Source of the DNA: Parelaphostrongylus tenuis
Lineage: Eukaryota; Nematoda; Chromadorea; Rhabditida; Metastrongylidae
DNA: 64,000 nucleotides
Reading direction: 5' to 3'
Assembly (NCBI GenBank): GCA_019055375.1
Contig: JAHQIW010007294.1
Location: forward strand, 1 to 64,000
The position numbers were made by a program, and so were the translations under genes. Positions 8,700 to 20,825 of this stretch are shown here, in pieces. Positions within the stretch are counted from its first letter, which is position 1. Each line of letters starts with the position of its first letter. Below the pieces are notes generated by a model, which made no database searches, was not told the DNA's origin, and saw only the letters and a program-made list of their open reading frames with translations.

Positions 8700-11570
8700 G
8701 AGTGTGTGGATGTCTCGTGAATACACAATATATCTGTTTCCCTATACTTTGGGCGGATGTCGCAGAAAGTTAGACAATGTGAGCGAAGTGGGTAGTCGAA
8801 AGATCTTCATAGAGCGCTGGAAGAGTAAGAAGAAAATTATGTTTCGCCTTCCTAGGTCTAGGCTATCCCTTTGCGTACGAAGATGGTCAATGTGTCCCTC
8901 AGCTGTGCTCCAATGGAATTCGGATTAATAAAGTTTTCAGAGGAACATTGTCATCAAAAACGATGAAATATCACTGATAAGACTCATGTATGATTTATTT
9001 TGGCAAGATTGACGCTAATGCTGCCCAAAATCTTTCCTTCAAAAGAAAAAAACCATGTATTTGCGAGAAGGATTATATTGGCACCTGTTGTTAGGCATTT
9101 TCTCATATCTTTCTGATGTTTTTGTAGTTGACTGATAGCTTGAGGACTTCTGATTCTAATACTAAGCTTGTTGCTTGTGAATAATCCCCAGTAGGTTCTA
9201 GTGAAAATGAAAGATGACGTTTTGCAATCGCAATCCAATTTTTCTAACTGAAAGCGGATTTCTTGGGATTTGTAGTCATATTTCGATTTTTTTTGAAACT
9301 TCGTTGCTAAAAAGAACTTGAAAGTCGTTAATAGAACTTTTGTAAACGTCTTTCTTAGAATAGTAGCGCTCAATGTCTTGAAAATCCTTACTTTGGAAAC
9401 GATTACTGTCACATGCAATCGCATTTTAAGAATTGCAATCGTGAGACTTTGATTTATTCTGAAAGAGACCTATTTCTTTAGATTGCTAGTATTCATTCGG
9501 TAGCTGAAGTCAAGTGAACCTGAATGGTGTATTTTGTTTCTTAAACCACTTGTTTTTGCGCTGTCACCGTCAAACTGAGATTTTGTTTTACATCTAAGAA
9601 TTTCTCGCCGAATAAAGTTTTTCTATGAACAATTGATAACCATTCGATAGTGCAAATCTCGACGATTTCAAGGATATAGTTTCTTTTTAGAGAGGACTCC
9701 TTAGTAAACTGTGATAATCAAAGGAAAACAGGTGGGTTTCGCACTCCAAAGGGTGGAATTTTGCGGAAATTGGCCTCAAGTCACCGTGCCTCTAGCAACA
9801 CATCACTTAACTGCGAAACGTAATCTTTTTTTCACTGCGTAGTGCAATAAAAAGTTTTTTTCAAAAACAAAGTTAAGGTGAAATTTGTCGCGATTTAAGC
9901 TATCGAAGAATTATTAGAAGTCCAGCGGAAAAGCTGGCTTCAATGGGAATGTTTGAGTGTGAAAGATATTTTGGTTTTTACTGTTAGATCGTATTAGAAT
10001 TCTCAATATTTAAACTATCGAATGGCCAATATAACTCTAACAAAAATCAGAAAACACGTTTCTCCTATGAGGTGGTGAAGACAGGATGCGGACATCGAAA
10101 ATCATCCAAATACGCGGGATCTAATTCTCTCTTGACCGTTACAACACTCTGATGATTCCTTTGTCAAAATCAAGTACACTGTTGAAATTGCTAAGATTTT
10201 TACAATCTAATGATGATCAGTTGCTTATGGAAAAGCTTAATCCGGCTAGAAATGCTTGAGTGTGAAGCGAAAATTTTTCTGACTGTTATCGAAAAACCAT
10301 TCAAGGAATAAAGCACATCGTTTCAAATTCATTGATTTTGGCTATTGAATAGTAATAGAAACGTTTTATATGTTTCTACAAAAGAGCTCGAATGGCGGAG
10401 AGAACGGGAAAGAAGCGCTGCACCTCCATCTCTTGTTCGCATACGATAGCTGTAAATAGAGAATTCGAACGAAATAAGGATTGATCTGAGAAATGGGAAT
10501 CTGAACTGCACTAATATTCAAAAAATATCAAGAATTAGCGATAAGTGGGATCACATGCAACAAGCAGCACTATTTTTGGCGAAATAATTTTTTCCAAATT
10601 TCAGCCAGTATAATTTATGCACTTTATGCAATAAAGTATACGGAAAGATGAAATAAACAGAAGATAAATTTGAAATGAATCGTAGGTAAATATAAACAAA
10701 ATATCGTAGGAATGTTCGATAAAGCTTAAAAATGTAGCTTTTTCATGAATACTTGGTTCTTTTCTTTGAAAGTGTGGATTATGAATGGAACAATTACGTT
10801 ATTACTAATAAAATTAACCTTATTGAGGCCGTTCTATCATATCTGACATTTATTGACACAAAATTCCCACATGTTGACATAGAAAGTACAATTTTCATCA
10901 GAAAACTACCACATTAGCCTTGGATTAGGCGCCGGCAGGCTCTCTTCGTAGCCGTCCGAACCGTCCGTCAGCCGAAAATGGCGCTGTCCGCAAAGGACTA
11001 TTTAGGCTCAGGATTAGTAGTGGATTTATGTGGCAGTATAAAATGAAATGAAGTTGACACCCATAAAATGATAGAACATTGTTTGTTCCACAATTCTAAT
11101 GCAGAAGTGCTAATAACTGCCTCAAAAGGGGGACAAATTATCAAATAATTGACAAAATTGTGACCCTCTGAGGGCGGCTTTGAAATCACTGCGTGCAGCA
11201 CCATTCGCGAGACGCGCCATAATGCCTGACTGCTATTCCGCGCTGAGAAAGCTTTTTTGATTACAAGGTTCAGTATCAAATCGCGAAGATTTTAACATTT
11301 CATTGATGTGCTGAAAGTTTAGAAAAGAAGCTCTTTTAAGCAGAGAAACGCGCCGAATGTGACTATTCCTGTAGCGCAAAGGCCTTCTCAGAGAAAAGGT
11401 ACAACGTTAAAATGTTTGAAATCTAACTATCGAATGAGTGTTGAAACTGTAATAAAAAGAGTAAAAGCGTTGTAAACAAATGGTGGAAATGAGTATTAAC
11501 AACGGAAAAGTATCCGAAAACAGTGGTATACCTAACCGGAACGGAAAGACATCTTTGAAATCATATTTGA
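8700..11570. other. AT-rich region without identified gene
   Basis: A 146-codon frame (9424-8984, -) and a few shorter ones have no recognisable motifs. Segments near 9890-9960 and 10150-10330 share loose blocks (ATCGAAGAATTATTAGAAGT, then TCCAGCGGAAAAGC) with 16540, 24850 and 59480, suggesting an old dispersed repeat. Nothing else is supported. Confidence 0.3.
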
Positions 11571-11579
11571 AAAGGTTGA

Positions 11580-11790
11580 AGTACAAAATCCACATCTCTC
11601 AAGATATGTGGTGATGGACAATTAGGCAAAACGGAGAGAACGTTTTGTGGCCGCGTTAAGGAACACCTAGGTGGAAATTCGAAAAGTCGAAGAAGTATCC
11701 CTGTAGGTGCACATAGGGCAGAAAGGTACAATGTAGACAACTTCAGGTATGAGAGCCGTGCTACTGATGAGATGAACGGCCTAAAATAAA
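11580..11790 (+). pseudogene. Penelope-like element, GIY-YIG endonuclease fragment
   Basis: One plus-strand frame reads ICGDGQLGKTERTFCGRVKE, then HLGGNSKSRRSIPVGAHRAE, ending at TAA near 11785. This lines up with the C-terminal GIY-YIG endonuclease of Penelope-like retroelements (pattern CGD-YIGETGRPLC-R-KEHL...P-G-HR). The GIY/YIG tyrosines are not preserved, and no Penelope reverse transcriptase was seen upstream, so this is a dead 3' fragment. It is flanked by a TA microsatellite and the 3' end of RTE copy 1. The identification is from recalled family pattern. Confidence 0.6.
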
Positions 11791-11814
11791 AATGAATAAA
11801 AATCAGCACATGTA

Positions 11815-11930
11815 CTTACATACGTATATATGTACATATGTATATGTATATGTTTATGTACATACTGCGCATGTTTTACATGTGTGTATATACACGTGTA
11901 TATATATATACACATATATATCACCTGTCC
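11815..11930. repeat. TA/TG microsatellite at the RTE 3' end
   Basis: TATATG/TACATG-type repeat lies directly downstream of the RTE 3' end (the RTE runs on the minus strand). RTE elements often end in short simple repeats, so part of this may be the element's tail. Confidence 0.8.
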
Positions 11931-14525
11931 TGTATCACCTGTCGTCCCGTTGATCGTCGAGTGACTCGAGGGGTACCAGCAACTCTTCCATTTTTCCCTA
12001 TCGCGTGCAAGAGTAGCCCAGTGGGTCCTCCTTCGCTCTAGGATTCGCTGAGCATCATATCTTTCTTCCATCGCTTTCGTGAAGAAATCGGACCAACGGT
12101 TCAGTGGTCTTCCTTTAGAGCGCTTGACGTCCCGAGGAATCCAGTCGGTAACGGCTCTCGTCCATCGGTTGTCGTTGAAGCGCATCACGTGTCCGGCCCA
12201 CCTTATTTTCGATATCCTGGCGTGTAGAACGGCGTCTCTGATTTTCGATCGTTGACGTAGGTCGGAACTTCGGATCCTTTCTCTCATTTGCGAAATACGG
12301 GATACTCCTAGCATCGACCTTTCGACTGCGCGTTCGATAACGGCAAGTGATCTTTCATCCTGCTTACGTAGCGACCAGGTTTCTGCTGCATACGTTAGGG
12401 CAGGGATACTTGTCGAGTCGAAAAGGTGGGCACGGAGTCGGATGTTCTTTGTCCTCTTCACTACATCTTCGATGCTCTTAAACGTTCCCCAAGCCGCTCG
12501 TTTCCTCCTGCTCAACTCTGGAGCTAGGTCGTTCATCATGTTGATTTCACGACCTAGATAGACGTAACTGGAGCATTCGGAGATTGTCGTTCCGTTGAGC
12601 GTGAATGGGGCATTAGAAACCCATCCGTTCCTCATGAACATTGTTTTCGTTAGATTCAGTTGAAGACCAATCTTTCCACAGGCGTTATCGAAATCAGTCA
12701 ACATTCGTTCCGCTTGGCTGATGTTTGGTGTTATGAGAACGATATCGTCAGCAAAGCGAAGATGGTTTAATTGTCGACCGTCAATTTTCACTCCCATTTC
12801 GTCCCATTCTAATGTTCGCATGACGTTTTGTAGGGTGTCAGTGAATAGTTTTGGCGATATTGTATCGCCTTGTCGAAACCCTCTTCTTACGTCAATGGTG
12901 ATATTGTTGTAGAATGGAGATATTTTGGTCGTGAAATCTTCATAAAGCTCACGAAGGATCATTATGTACCGAGTAGGGACGCCCTGGTCATCCAGAGCCT
13001 CTATAACCGCTTCTGTTTCCACTGAATCAAAGGCTTTCTTCAGATCGATGAAAGTGAGACAGAGTGGTTGTTTGTACTCTCGTGAAACTTCAGTGAGTCT
13101 TGTAATCGTGTGGATGTGGTCTATGGTACTAAATCCTTTTCGGAACCCTGCTTGTTCGCATGGCTGTCCTTCGTCCAGTGTTCTGTCAATCCTGTTTAGG
13201 ATGACTCGAGTAAAGAGTTTATAGACAACGGACAGCAAGCAGATTGGACGATAATTGCCTATGTCGTGAAGGTCTCCCTTTTTGAACAACAATACGGTCT
13301 TGCTGGTTTTCCATTGAATAGGGACCTTGCATTCTGACAGGTAGCGAGTGATGAGCCGAGCCAGGGTGTTCATGAGAACTGGCGGCAGATTCTTCAGATG
13401 TTCTGGTCTAATCCTGTCTGGACCGGGTGTTGTTCTGTTCTTCACCGACGATATAGCATGTCGGATTTCGGAAGGAAGAACCGGTGGACGACATATTCGT
13501 CCTCTTTCAATTTATATGACGGTAAGAGGACATGGCTAGCGAAGAGATCCGAGTAGTATTAGTGGATGATTTTCTCCATAGCCCTTCTCGAAGCTGTAAG
13601 TGTCCCGTCAGAGTATCGGAGTGCAATCATCTTGGTCTTATAGTTGGCGAAGCCTCGCTGGGCTTTGCGAATGCTCTTCCCAGCTTCTGCAGCTTCTGCC
13701 ATAACTGCTGCTCTTCTCTCTTTGAGGTCTTCTTTTATCGCTTCTCTGCAGCGTTTCGCAAGTTCCGACGTAAGGATTCGGTTGCCTGTAGCTCGTGCGA
13801 TTTCACGTTGACGTATCAGCTCGAGTGTCTGCGGAGACAAGCGTCTCTTCGTGACCTTAGGACTCTCGGCTTTTATAGCGCTAACGTGAAGATATTCAAC
13901 GAGTCGATCGTATTCTTCGTCGATGTTGTCGACAACGGTATCTTCCCAAGAGCCGACTAAAGATTTGAATACATCCCAGTTTATTGTAGTTCTGGGACTT
14001 TGTTGTTTGAATTTAGCGGCTTTCTCTCCTCTCCTCGAAAATCGGAACGTTGCGCGAAGGAGGCGATGGTCTGATCCCGTGTAGAACTTAGGAACAACAG
14101 CGACGTCGGTTAGGCAAAACTTTCGATTTACTAAGATGTGATCTATTTCGTTATGGTACTCTCCATTGGGAGACTCCCACGTCCATCGCTGAGAAAGAGG
14201 CTTTTTGGAATTGCGAGTTACCATGGATGGTTTGGGTCGTCATGATAAACTCAGATAGCCTCTCACCCTGTTCATTCCATTCTAGTCCGTGGGTCCCTAT
14301 GTGTCGTTCTTCAGACGTTCTTCTAGGTCCAATTTTTGCGTTAAAATCTCCGACAATGACCTTGAAGAATGTATGATCTTCTCTGAAGAATTTTTCGAGG
14401 TCCATATAGAACGCTTCGACTTCGTCTTCGTCATAGCTTGATGTTGGTGCGTAAGCAACGAAGATGGTCAAAGCCGGCACAGAACCACATCGTTCCAACC
14501 GTAATTTAAAATTGAGTGGTTCCAA
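11920..14525 (-). pseudogene. RTE-type LINE copy 1: endonuclease + reverse transcriptase, disrupted
   Basis: This is a non-LTR retrotransposon protein of the RTE clade. From 14525 down, the APE-type endonuclease shows ALTIFVAYAPTSS, FFKVIVGDFNAKIG (GDFN) and YTGSDHRLLR (SDH). The RT follows with RTTPGPDRIRPEHL, YRPICLLSVVYKLFTRVI, LTFIDLKKAFDSV, RQGDTISPKLF and the catalytic FADDIVLI. The RT region is open for about 550 codons (13445 to 11781). Damage: a frameshift near 14195 splits the endonuclease, a stop lies at 13559 followed by frame changes to 13445, and a 1-nt deletion just before the end shifts the normal terminal residues and stop (11935-11937). The 5' end is truncated at about 14520 inside the endonuclease, abutting a mariner remnant. 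The tail is (ACAGGTGATA)-like and leads into a microsatellite. It is very similar to copy 2. Confidence 0.92.
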
Positions 14526-15450
14526 ACCAGCAAGCGTCTACAGAGCCGTGAAACAATTGAAAGAGACTGGAGGAACTGAGGACTGTCCTCAAAAAGGCCG
14601 TTCAACCACCTCGTCTATTCCGAAGACTTTCAGAAGATTCGTTGGTAAGTCCAAGGAAATGCGGAGCGTTCAATGCCCAAAATGGCTCGCAAAGCTACTA
14701 AACAGCGAGTGGAGCGTCCAAAACTTTGTTGAAAATAGGCTGCTGTTGCGTAGTAACAGATCGCTAATGTTCACTTTCTGAACAAAAAGAAGAAAGAAAA
14801 ACGGCTTTCAAAGGCTTGCTGAATGATTCGTTTGTTAGCTGGTGCTCGTTTGTCCAAGTCACTTTTACGCTTGAGAAGATATTCACGGTTGAACCACCAA
14901 CAAGCGCCGGAATCGACGCCAACTTTTCAAGAAAGGTCAGCAGAAGTCCTAGTAGCAAACGATCATAGGCCGCACATTCCCGGCCTGTGTAATGGTTTGG
15001 GCCGGCATTTGCGCCACCGGAAAGGCGACGTTGATCTGCGCATCAGCAGAACTATTACAGTCAAGGCTGCCGGCTATCAACAGGAAGTTTCACTGGGTGT
15101 ACTAGAGCCTTGGACTACTCATCACTCCAGTACCGGCAGATTTTGACGCTACGACAGAACTGAGCTCCTGCACATTCTACTCGCTCAACGATTACCATCT
15201 GTCAAAAGCAGTTTTCAGGCTTCTGAGGCAAGAACATTCAAACTCGCTGGTTCTCAAGCTGATGATTGTTCTGTATGGTCATTACCGGAGGAAAAAGTCT
15301 CAGCTACTCGTTACACTAGCTTAAACGCGCATAAAACCGCTTTGACACGCGCTTGGGTCGAAATTTAGGTGAGAACGTGTGCGAGCAACGTTAGAAATTT
15401 TTGCAAGCGACTTCGTAAACGTATAGAGGCCAAAGAAGGTAATTTGAAAT
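14518..15450 (+). pseudogene. Mariner/Tc-type transposase remnant M1
   Basis: In shifting frames this reads like a Tc1/mariner-superfamily transposase: helix-turn-helix linker VYRAVKQLKETGG with QKGRSTTS, then FTLEKIFTVE at the first catalytic position (usual TDEK; the Asp is replaced), an altered VWAG-like block near 15000, APAHS near 15160, and a C-terminal region ending IEAKEGNLKF near 15440. Several frameshifts and stops make it clearly inactive. The N-terminus is cut where the RTE copy joins at about 14520. The subfamily cannot be fixed. Confidence 0.6.
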
Positions 15451-16045
15451 TTTTTTATTGAACTGTTTTGTTTATTGTTGTGATTTGATCCAGTGAACAT
15501 ATTTATTTCTTCAATTTAATGCATTTATTTGTTTCTATGCAGTGTTTTTCTACTGTTGAAATATGTGGAAATATCAGCAGAACTTTTCTCGCACCCTTAT
15601 ATTATGCATTATAAAGTGTTACCCACTAAATCATCTTGAGAACAAATACCAACATATATTTTATGGTTATGGTCAAAAGACTTCTTAATTGCTACAACTG
15701 TTCCAAGAGATCGTGAGATCTATGATATTTCGCATTTTTCGCGGTGGTATATTATATTGCGGAGGAATTCCTAGACTTTTCATGAATAGATAGTTTATTG
15801 GACGCTAGTGTGTAATGGTGCAAAAATATGTATTTTGTTAGTGGTTTAATCAAATATTTACAGTAATCTTCTCTAGAACAAACAAGAAAGGACAAGAAGA
15901 AAGTAACAAGTATCTCTTCAATTGGCCGCTTTTATAGAGCTAGCTCAAACAGTAATAATTGAACGAGTTAGAAAAGCGTTTAAATGAAGAGGTATGATTC
16001 ACATTAAAAGCCATAAGCTAGACTGCCGGTCACTGCAATGTCAGG
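15450..16045. other. Intergenic, nothing identified
   Basis: AT-rich; no coding or repeat signal recognised beyond the possible 3' end of the adjacent mariner remnant. Confidence 0.3.
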
Positions 16046-16049
16046 TAAT

Positions 16050-16330
16050 TCCATCATGTGACTTGTCATGTGGTCTGGTAAAGGCTCTTGTACAGCCCGA
16101 TACACGCGTTTCGTCCTTAAAAACTCGTCAGTCGGGCAGAACCCGTCGTCTTTCGATCTTTTTGTTAGTCAGTTCTTTCGGGATCCTGCTCTCCCTACAG
16201 AGAGTTAGCGAAGACGAACGTTTTACACTGTGTGTTAAGTGAAATTTATCTCATTCAAATAATAATAAATGTTTCTAATGAAATTTGAGCGTGTTTTCAA
16301 AAAAGCACTCGAAATAAAGGTATAATATGA
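16050..16330. mobile_element. Foldback MITE, family F1, copy c (one arm)
   Basis: It has the core ACACGCGTTTCG...CTCGTCAGTCGGG, the block CGACGAACG-type GAAGACGAACGTTTTACACT, and the right terminus GCACTCGAAATAAAGGTATA. The opposite arm is missing. Confidence 0.7.
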
Positions 16331-16839
16331 CAAAAATATCAGCCAGTGGCCCAAAATTGTGGAAAATTTCATAAGCTTTTTCAAAGCAGTTGGTTTTTTC
16401 TGTTATCAGGCTGAGATATTTTCAAAAGAGAAGAACTCTTTCTAGCGAGAAACATTCGTGTGAAAGACATATCTATTTTCTCTGCTACAGAGCTATAAAA
16501 AGTCTTCAGAAAACGGAACATTTTTGAAATTTTCGAAATTCACGCTATCGAAGGGTTGTCAGTAATCTAAGGAAAGGCTACCCTGCGAAATACAAAAGCG
16601 ATAATGAGCGATAACGCGCAACGCGTGTCAAACATTTTATCTCTAGTACTACGTTACTACAAGCAGGCTTTTCAGAAAACAAATACATCCTTGGATTTTA
16701 CGAAATTGAAGCTTGTGGAAGATTACTGAAAATTGATTGGAAAGTCTATGTTCAGCGAAAATTCCCCTTCGAACATCTTTGTCGGGCAATTGAAAGCAGC
16801 AAGCTGTTTTGGTGGATTTATTTATATCAAAACAGATCA

Positions 16840-17445
16840 TTTCATTGTTATTTGAGCCAACATGTCATGTGGTCTGGTGAGGGCTCTTGTACAGCCCGAT
16901 ACACGCGTTTCGTCCTAACAAACTAATCAGTCGGGCAAAACCCGTCGTCTTTCGATCTTTTATTAGTCAGTTCTTTCGGTAGCCTGCTCTCCCTGCAGAG
17001 AGATATCGAAGACGAACGTTTTACACATTATATCAAGTGAATTTTCCACTCAATTCAGAGTGTTGTACACTCGATTGCTCTTCGGCTGGTATTTTTATCA
17101 TATTATACCTTTGTTTCGAGTGTTTTATTAAGAACACGCTCAGATTTCAATAGATCCTTTCACTATTATTTGAGCCAGTATGTCATGTGGTCTGGTAACG
17201 AAGTGTAAAACGTTCGTCTTCTGTATCTCTCTGCAGGGAGAGCAGGCTACCGAGAGAACCGACTAATAAAAAGGTCGAAAGACGATGGGTTATGCCCGAA
17301 TGACGAGTCTGTAAGGGCGAAACACGTGTATCGCGCTGTGCAAGAGCCTTTACCAAACCACATGATATGTTGGCTAAAATAATAATAAGAGGATCTCGAG
17401 AAAGTTGAGCGTGGTCTTAATAAAACACTCGAAACTAGGGTATAG
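16840..17445. mobile_element. Foldback MITE, family F1, copy d (most complete)
   Basis: Outer arms TATTTGAGCCAACATGTCAT (16849) and its inverse (about 17355-17380) are both present, each with the core (ACACGCGTTTCG; inverse CGAAACACGTGTATCG). The centre includes the terminus-like TTGTTTCGAGTGTTTTATTA (about 17112). The right end is CACTCGAAACTAGGGTATA. No protein is encoded, so it depends on an enzyme supplied elsewhere. Confidence 0.8.
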
Positions 17446-17459
17446 TATGACTTGGAATG

Positions 17460-17615
17460 ATTTATTACTTCGTCGATTCCTTCATAGAGGAGTGAAATCT
17501 CAAGGGATCAGCTGAACGGAGCGACGGTGCTACTGATGAGTCCCGGTAGGCCGAAACAGGCGCCTGTGTAGTACTTAGATATGGCTCAAAACATGTCATA
17601 TCCTTACCAAAGTAA
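17460..17615 (+). repeat. Foldback family F6 fragment
   Basis: GATTTATTACT, ATTCCTTCATAGA, CTCAAGGGATC, CGAAACAGGCGCCTG and CTCAAAACATGTCATATC occur in the same order at 46560-46740 and inverted at 37525-37640. Confidence 0.6.
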
Positions 17616-17619
17616 ATCT

Positions 17620-19080
17620 TCTTGAGGCGCTTTTGTGGTAGTACTTGAATGATCACCGAAATATCCGGTAGTTCGTAGGATTCTATGCTTTTATCAAGGA
17701 TGCTTATCGCTTGCCTTGTTGACTTTCCAATGAATGATTATTCTGCGACCCTAACCACTCAGAACAGGTCTCCTCAGTGGTCGTAGTTATTATATTGTAT
17801 TAGCGAAAAAAAAAAACGTTCGCATGTGTCGCATTCACTTCCATTCAGAGGCATTTCTGCGCCTATCACAGCAATGGTCATTCGCCTATGGAATGAACTC
17901 GTCTGAAAACACTGGTCTTTGTTTGTGAATATTTAAGTGAGATTTTTCTAAGCAAACATTTTTCCATGCACGATGCCTAGCTCAGCATCTGCATGAATTT
18001 AACTACCGATCGATTGCAAGAAGCCCATGAAAGACCTTTTGTTCATCAAAGCAGGCCATCACGGATCAAATAAAATCTATAGATTTCACGTCGTTTCCAG
18101 CGTGTTGAACGCTAACATTCAATCGCTTTTATAATAAGATTAATATATGTAAATTCTAAGGACATCCTGTTGAGTCGAGTTGAGGATGATGATAGGAGTA
18201 GAAGTCGGTTAGAACGTTCAAAGCCTTACGGAGGTTGTTACGTTAAAGCCATGCGTGTTTTGAAGGCATCGCCCTCTTCACATGTGGCCTACGTCCCACA
18301 AAGCCCTACTTTTTGGCAATGAGGGGAGATGTATGTGGCAGTAGCACAACGTACAATGAATTTGTGCTACCAGCACTTTTTCAGTCGATGGATTGCGGCT
18401 GACAGATAGAAACCGATTCATCTCATAGATGTTTTCAAACCTCGCTATAAACATTCAATATGACCTGCTAGAATGAGTAGTAGAAGTGATAGCATTGGAT
18501 AACTGACGTTTCGGCAAGTGCGCCTTCTTCAGACAGTGGGCGTATGTTACAATATAATGATTATATTGTAGCACTAATGATAATATACGTCCGGCTTTGG
18601 AGAAAACGGAGTCGCTGGAACTTCAGCCGTCGAACTACTACTATTACTATCACGACCATTACCAATCTCACGTGCTTTGAATAGGATAAAGTCTCCACGA
18701 TTTACATATCTAAATTATTAGTGGCGAGGTTTATGGAAAGTTGATCTCTCGAGTTACATTAAGGCTAATAAATGGTATGAGTCCTGTTTTCTCACACGAG
18801 TAAACATTACCCCCAGTCGTCACTATCCACTCTAACAAATTCTATAATTAGTGACAACAGCGTTCCATTTCTACGCTATTGTTCAAATATCAACAAAAAA
18901 CTCAATGATCGATATTTCCGGTGCATATCGTCATATTTTTATCCAAAAAAAAAAACTGATTGCACTTTTGTTACATGTTCATTTTTAGCTTGCATAGTTT
19001 TCAACCATATTCGTAAAAGTTTTGAAAACTAGCTTTAATCATGCACATCACAGTATTAGTGCAAAAATAATAACAAAAGT
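17620..19080. other. Intergenic; one small core-motif segment
   Basis: No gene found. At 18500-18600 the segment GACGTTTCGGCAAGTGCGCC, TTCTTCAGA resembles the F3 foldback core, followed by a small TA palindrome (ATATAATGATTATATTGTA). Confidence 0.35.
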
Positions 19081-19084
19081 CGTC

Positions 19085-19345
19085 ATCACAACTCACTGTG
19101 CGGGTGCCAGCAGTTTTTACTTCCGATTCGTTTTCTTATATTCTTCCTCCAGAAGGGTCTTTGAAAAATTTGTTCTGCTTCAATTGCTGCTTGAGTATTT
19201 TGTCTTCTTTATGAATGCCGTAGAATAGTAACCAAGACAATTCTTCTTGCAATCTTGAAGTTAGTTTAGTCAAAATGTTCTCATGGAAATGCAGGAGAGT
19301 GCGAGAGAAGGGTCGAACCAAGGCCTTGCTTATCATCTTGCTTCT
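19085..19345 (-). repeat. SINE family S4 copy
   Basis: Shared blocks TCCGATTCGTTTTC, CTTCTTTATGAATGCCGTAG, TTCTTGCAATCTTGA and GCAGGAGAGTG, then GGGTCGAACCAAGGCCTTG, which includes the inverse B box. Confidence 0.6.
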
Positions 19346-19449
19346 CTATACGCTCACGGCTGCTAAGGATAATAATGAATAGAAATGGCAGTTATAACAA
19401 TGACAGAACAGGCTTAAAATGAAGGCACGTAGTTTCTTGGTCCGCAAAA

Positions 19450-19705
19450 TATTCTTAGTCGCGCACTAAGTAGAGTACAGAAACTTTTCAGTGAGTCAGT
19501 TGTGATCTTTGGTTCGATCTTTCGCTAAAGTCTCACCAAGTTCTCTATCACACGGGGGCAAGTAGATCGTTACATGTCTCGAAAAATAGCAGCACTGACT
19601 CAATAAGAACTATTTTATAAGCCAGATATGCATTCAATCAAGTGCTTGGTGTAGTCAAATTCGCTACGCATCCCTCAGTGACCAAACAGCGCAGAGAGCC
19701 GTATC
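19450..19705 (+). repeat. SINE family S1 copy
   Basis: The head contains TTTGGTTCGATCTTTCGC (B box) and CTCACCAAG. The body has AGCAGCACTGACTCA, AAGCCAGATATGCATTCAAT and CTACGCATCCCTCAG, in the order seen at 54507-54810. Confidence 0.65.
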
Positions 19706-19944
19706 TTATTTTTCTTCTAACTGGAAAAAGGTGAAGTGAAAATCTGCAGTAATGGCCTCGTGCTTGTCAGTTAAAAAAACAGCGAGTTCTGCAAGGAATC
19801 TCAAGCGCGCAGATCACAGGCAAGGGGTTGAACAACTCGATGGCATTGGACGACAAAAGCGTTTTAATTGCCTTAGTTTGTCGATTTAACGAATTTATAC
19901 TGGCTATCGTCTTCATCACACACAGTGAAATGTTATACGAAAAT

Positions 19945-20430
19945 GGTATGATTCTTATGAAATTCAACGGCTAACATTTCGGCAATTTTGCCTTCGTCAG
20001 AGCCTCGACAATCTATCATACGATATTTGATTATTCGGTTGATTTTTGGTCTTTTCATAAGTTCTGACAATGGAGCAACAAACAACGGTTTTATTGACCA
20101 GAAGTCAATAAAAATGCATGATATTGAAATTATCAGATGCGAATTTTTGCGAACATTTTGGCACACAAGTTGGCTATACTTGCTTTAGGTGAGGCTGTAT
20201 TGCGAACAAATTCACTTGCTACTCATGGACGAATGGCGCATAGGCTTCCATATGATTGTTGTAGACGGTGGGAATCTGTACAATGCGGAGTGTCGAACTG
20301 ATTTGTTATCCGATTTATAATACATAAGCGAATTATTAATCAAATAATTATACATGGTATGACATATTATAGTAATACGTCCAACATTTGACGAAGGCAA
20401 AATCGCCAAAATGTTGATCATTTAATTTCA
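19945..20430. mobile_element. Foldback family F3 with an inserted mariner-type remnant
   Basis: The left arm, around 19955-20030, has AACATTTCGGCAATTTTGCC and TTCGTCAGAG. The right arm, 20345-20430, holds the inverse GACGAAGGCAAAATCGCCAA. Between them, GGTCTTTTCATAAGTTCTG (about 20050) resembles a mariner-type end also seen at 61317 and 35803, and CTCATGGACGAATGGCGCAT (20223) recalls the start of a mariner transposase. This suggests a small mariner-derived element nested inside the foldback. Confidence 0.5.
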
Positions 20431-20825
20431 AGGGTAGATATCAACCCCGTGCTAGTTATATTCAAAAAAAAAACGGTTTATAAGACATTTCTCTTTACTC
20501 ATACTGATGGCTTGGTTTTCAAAATCACATCTTTTGGTCAATAAATGAGCCTTCGTTGTCGGAAAAGACTGGAGGAGACTTCAATAAAATCATTATCAGC
20601 AAAAACAACGTTAATGCTTCCCTTATAACCTGAATTTCAAAGGAAGAAGCGAATTTTAACAAGCAAATTCTAACAGGAGATATTTTGAAATTTCTATCGA
20701 AAATTCTGAGCTATTTCATTCAAATCTATTTACATTTAAATCATGTTTATCTTTATATCAACTTCTTATGCCAACAACGAATCATCATCGTTGTAGCCGC
20801 AAATAACAAATAGTCGTAAAACCCC

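Noticed and set aside
8984..9424. 146-codon minus-strand frame
   Set aside because: AT-rich, no recognised motif, no splice or start context, no neighbouring exon.
11781..11960. C-terminal extension of the RT frame into Tyr-Ile-rich sequence
   Set aside because: Comparison with copy 2 shows a 1-nt deletion just before the real stop. The extension is read-through of the tail and microsatellite.
12721..13960. Plus-strand frames inside the RTE copy
   Set aside because: They are antisense shadows of the RT and endonuclease domains on the minus strand.
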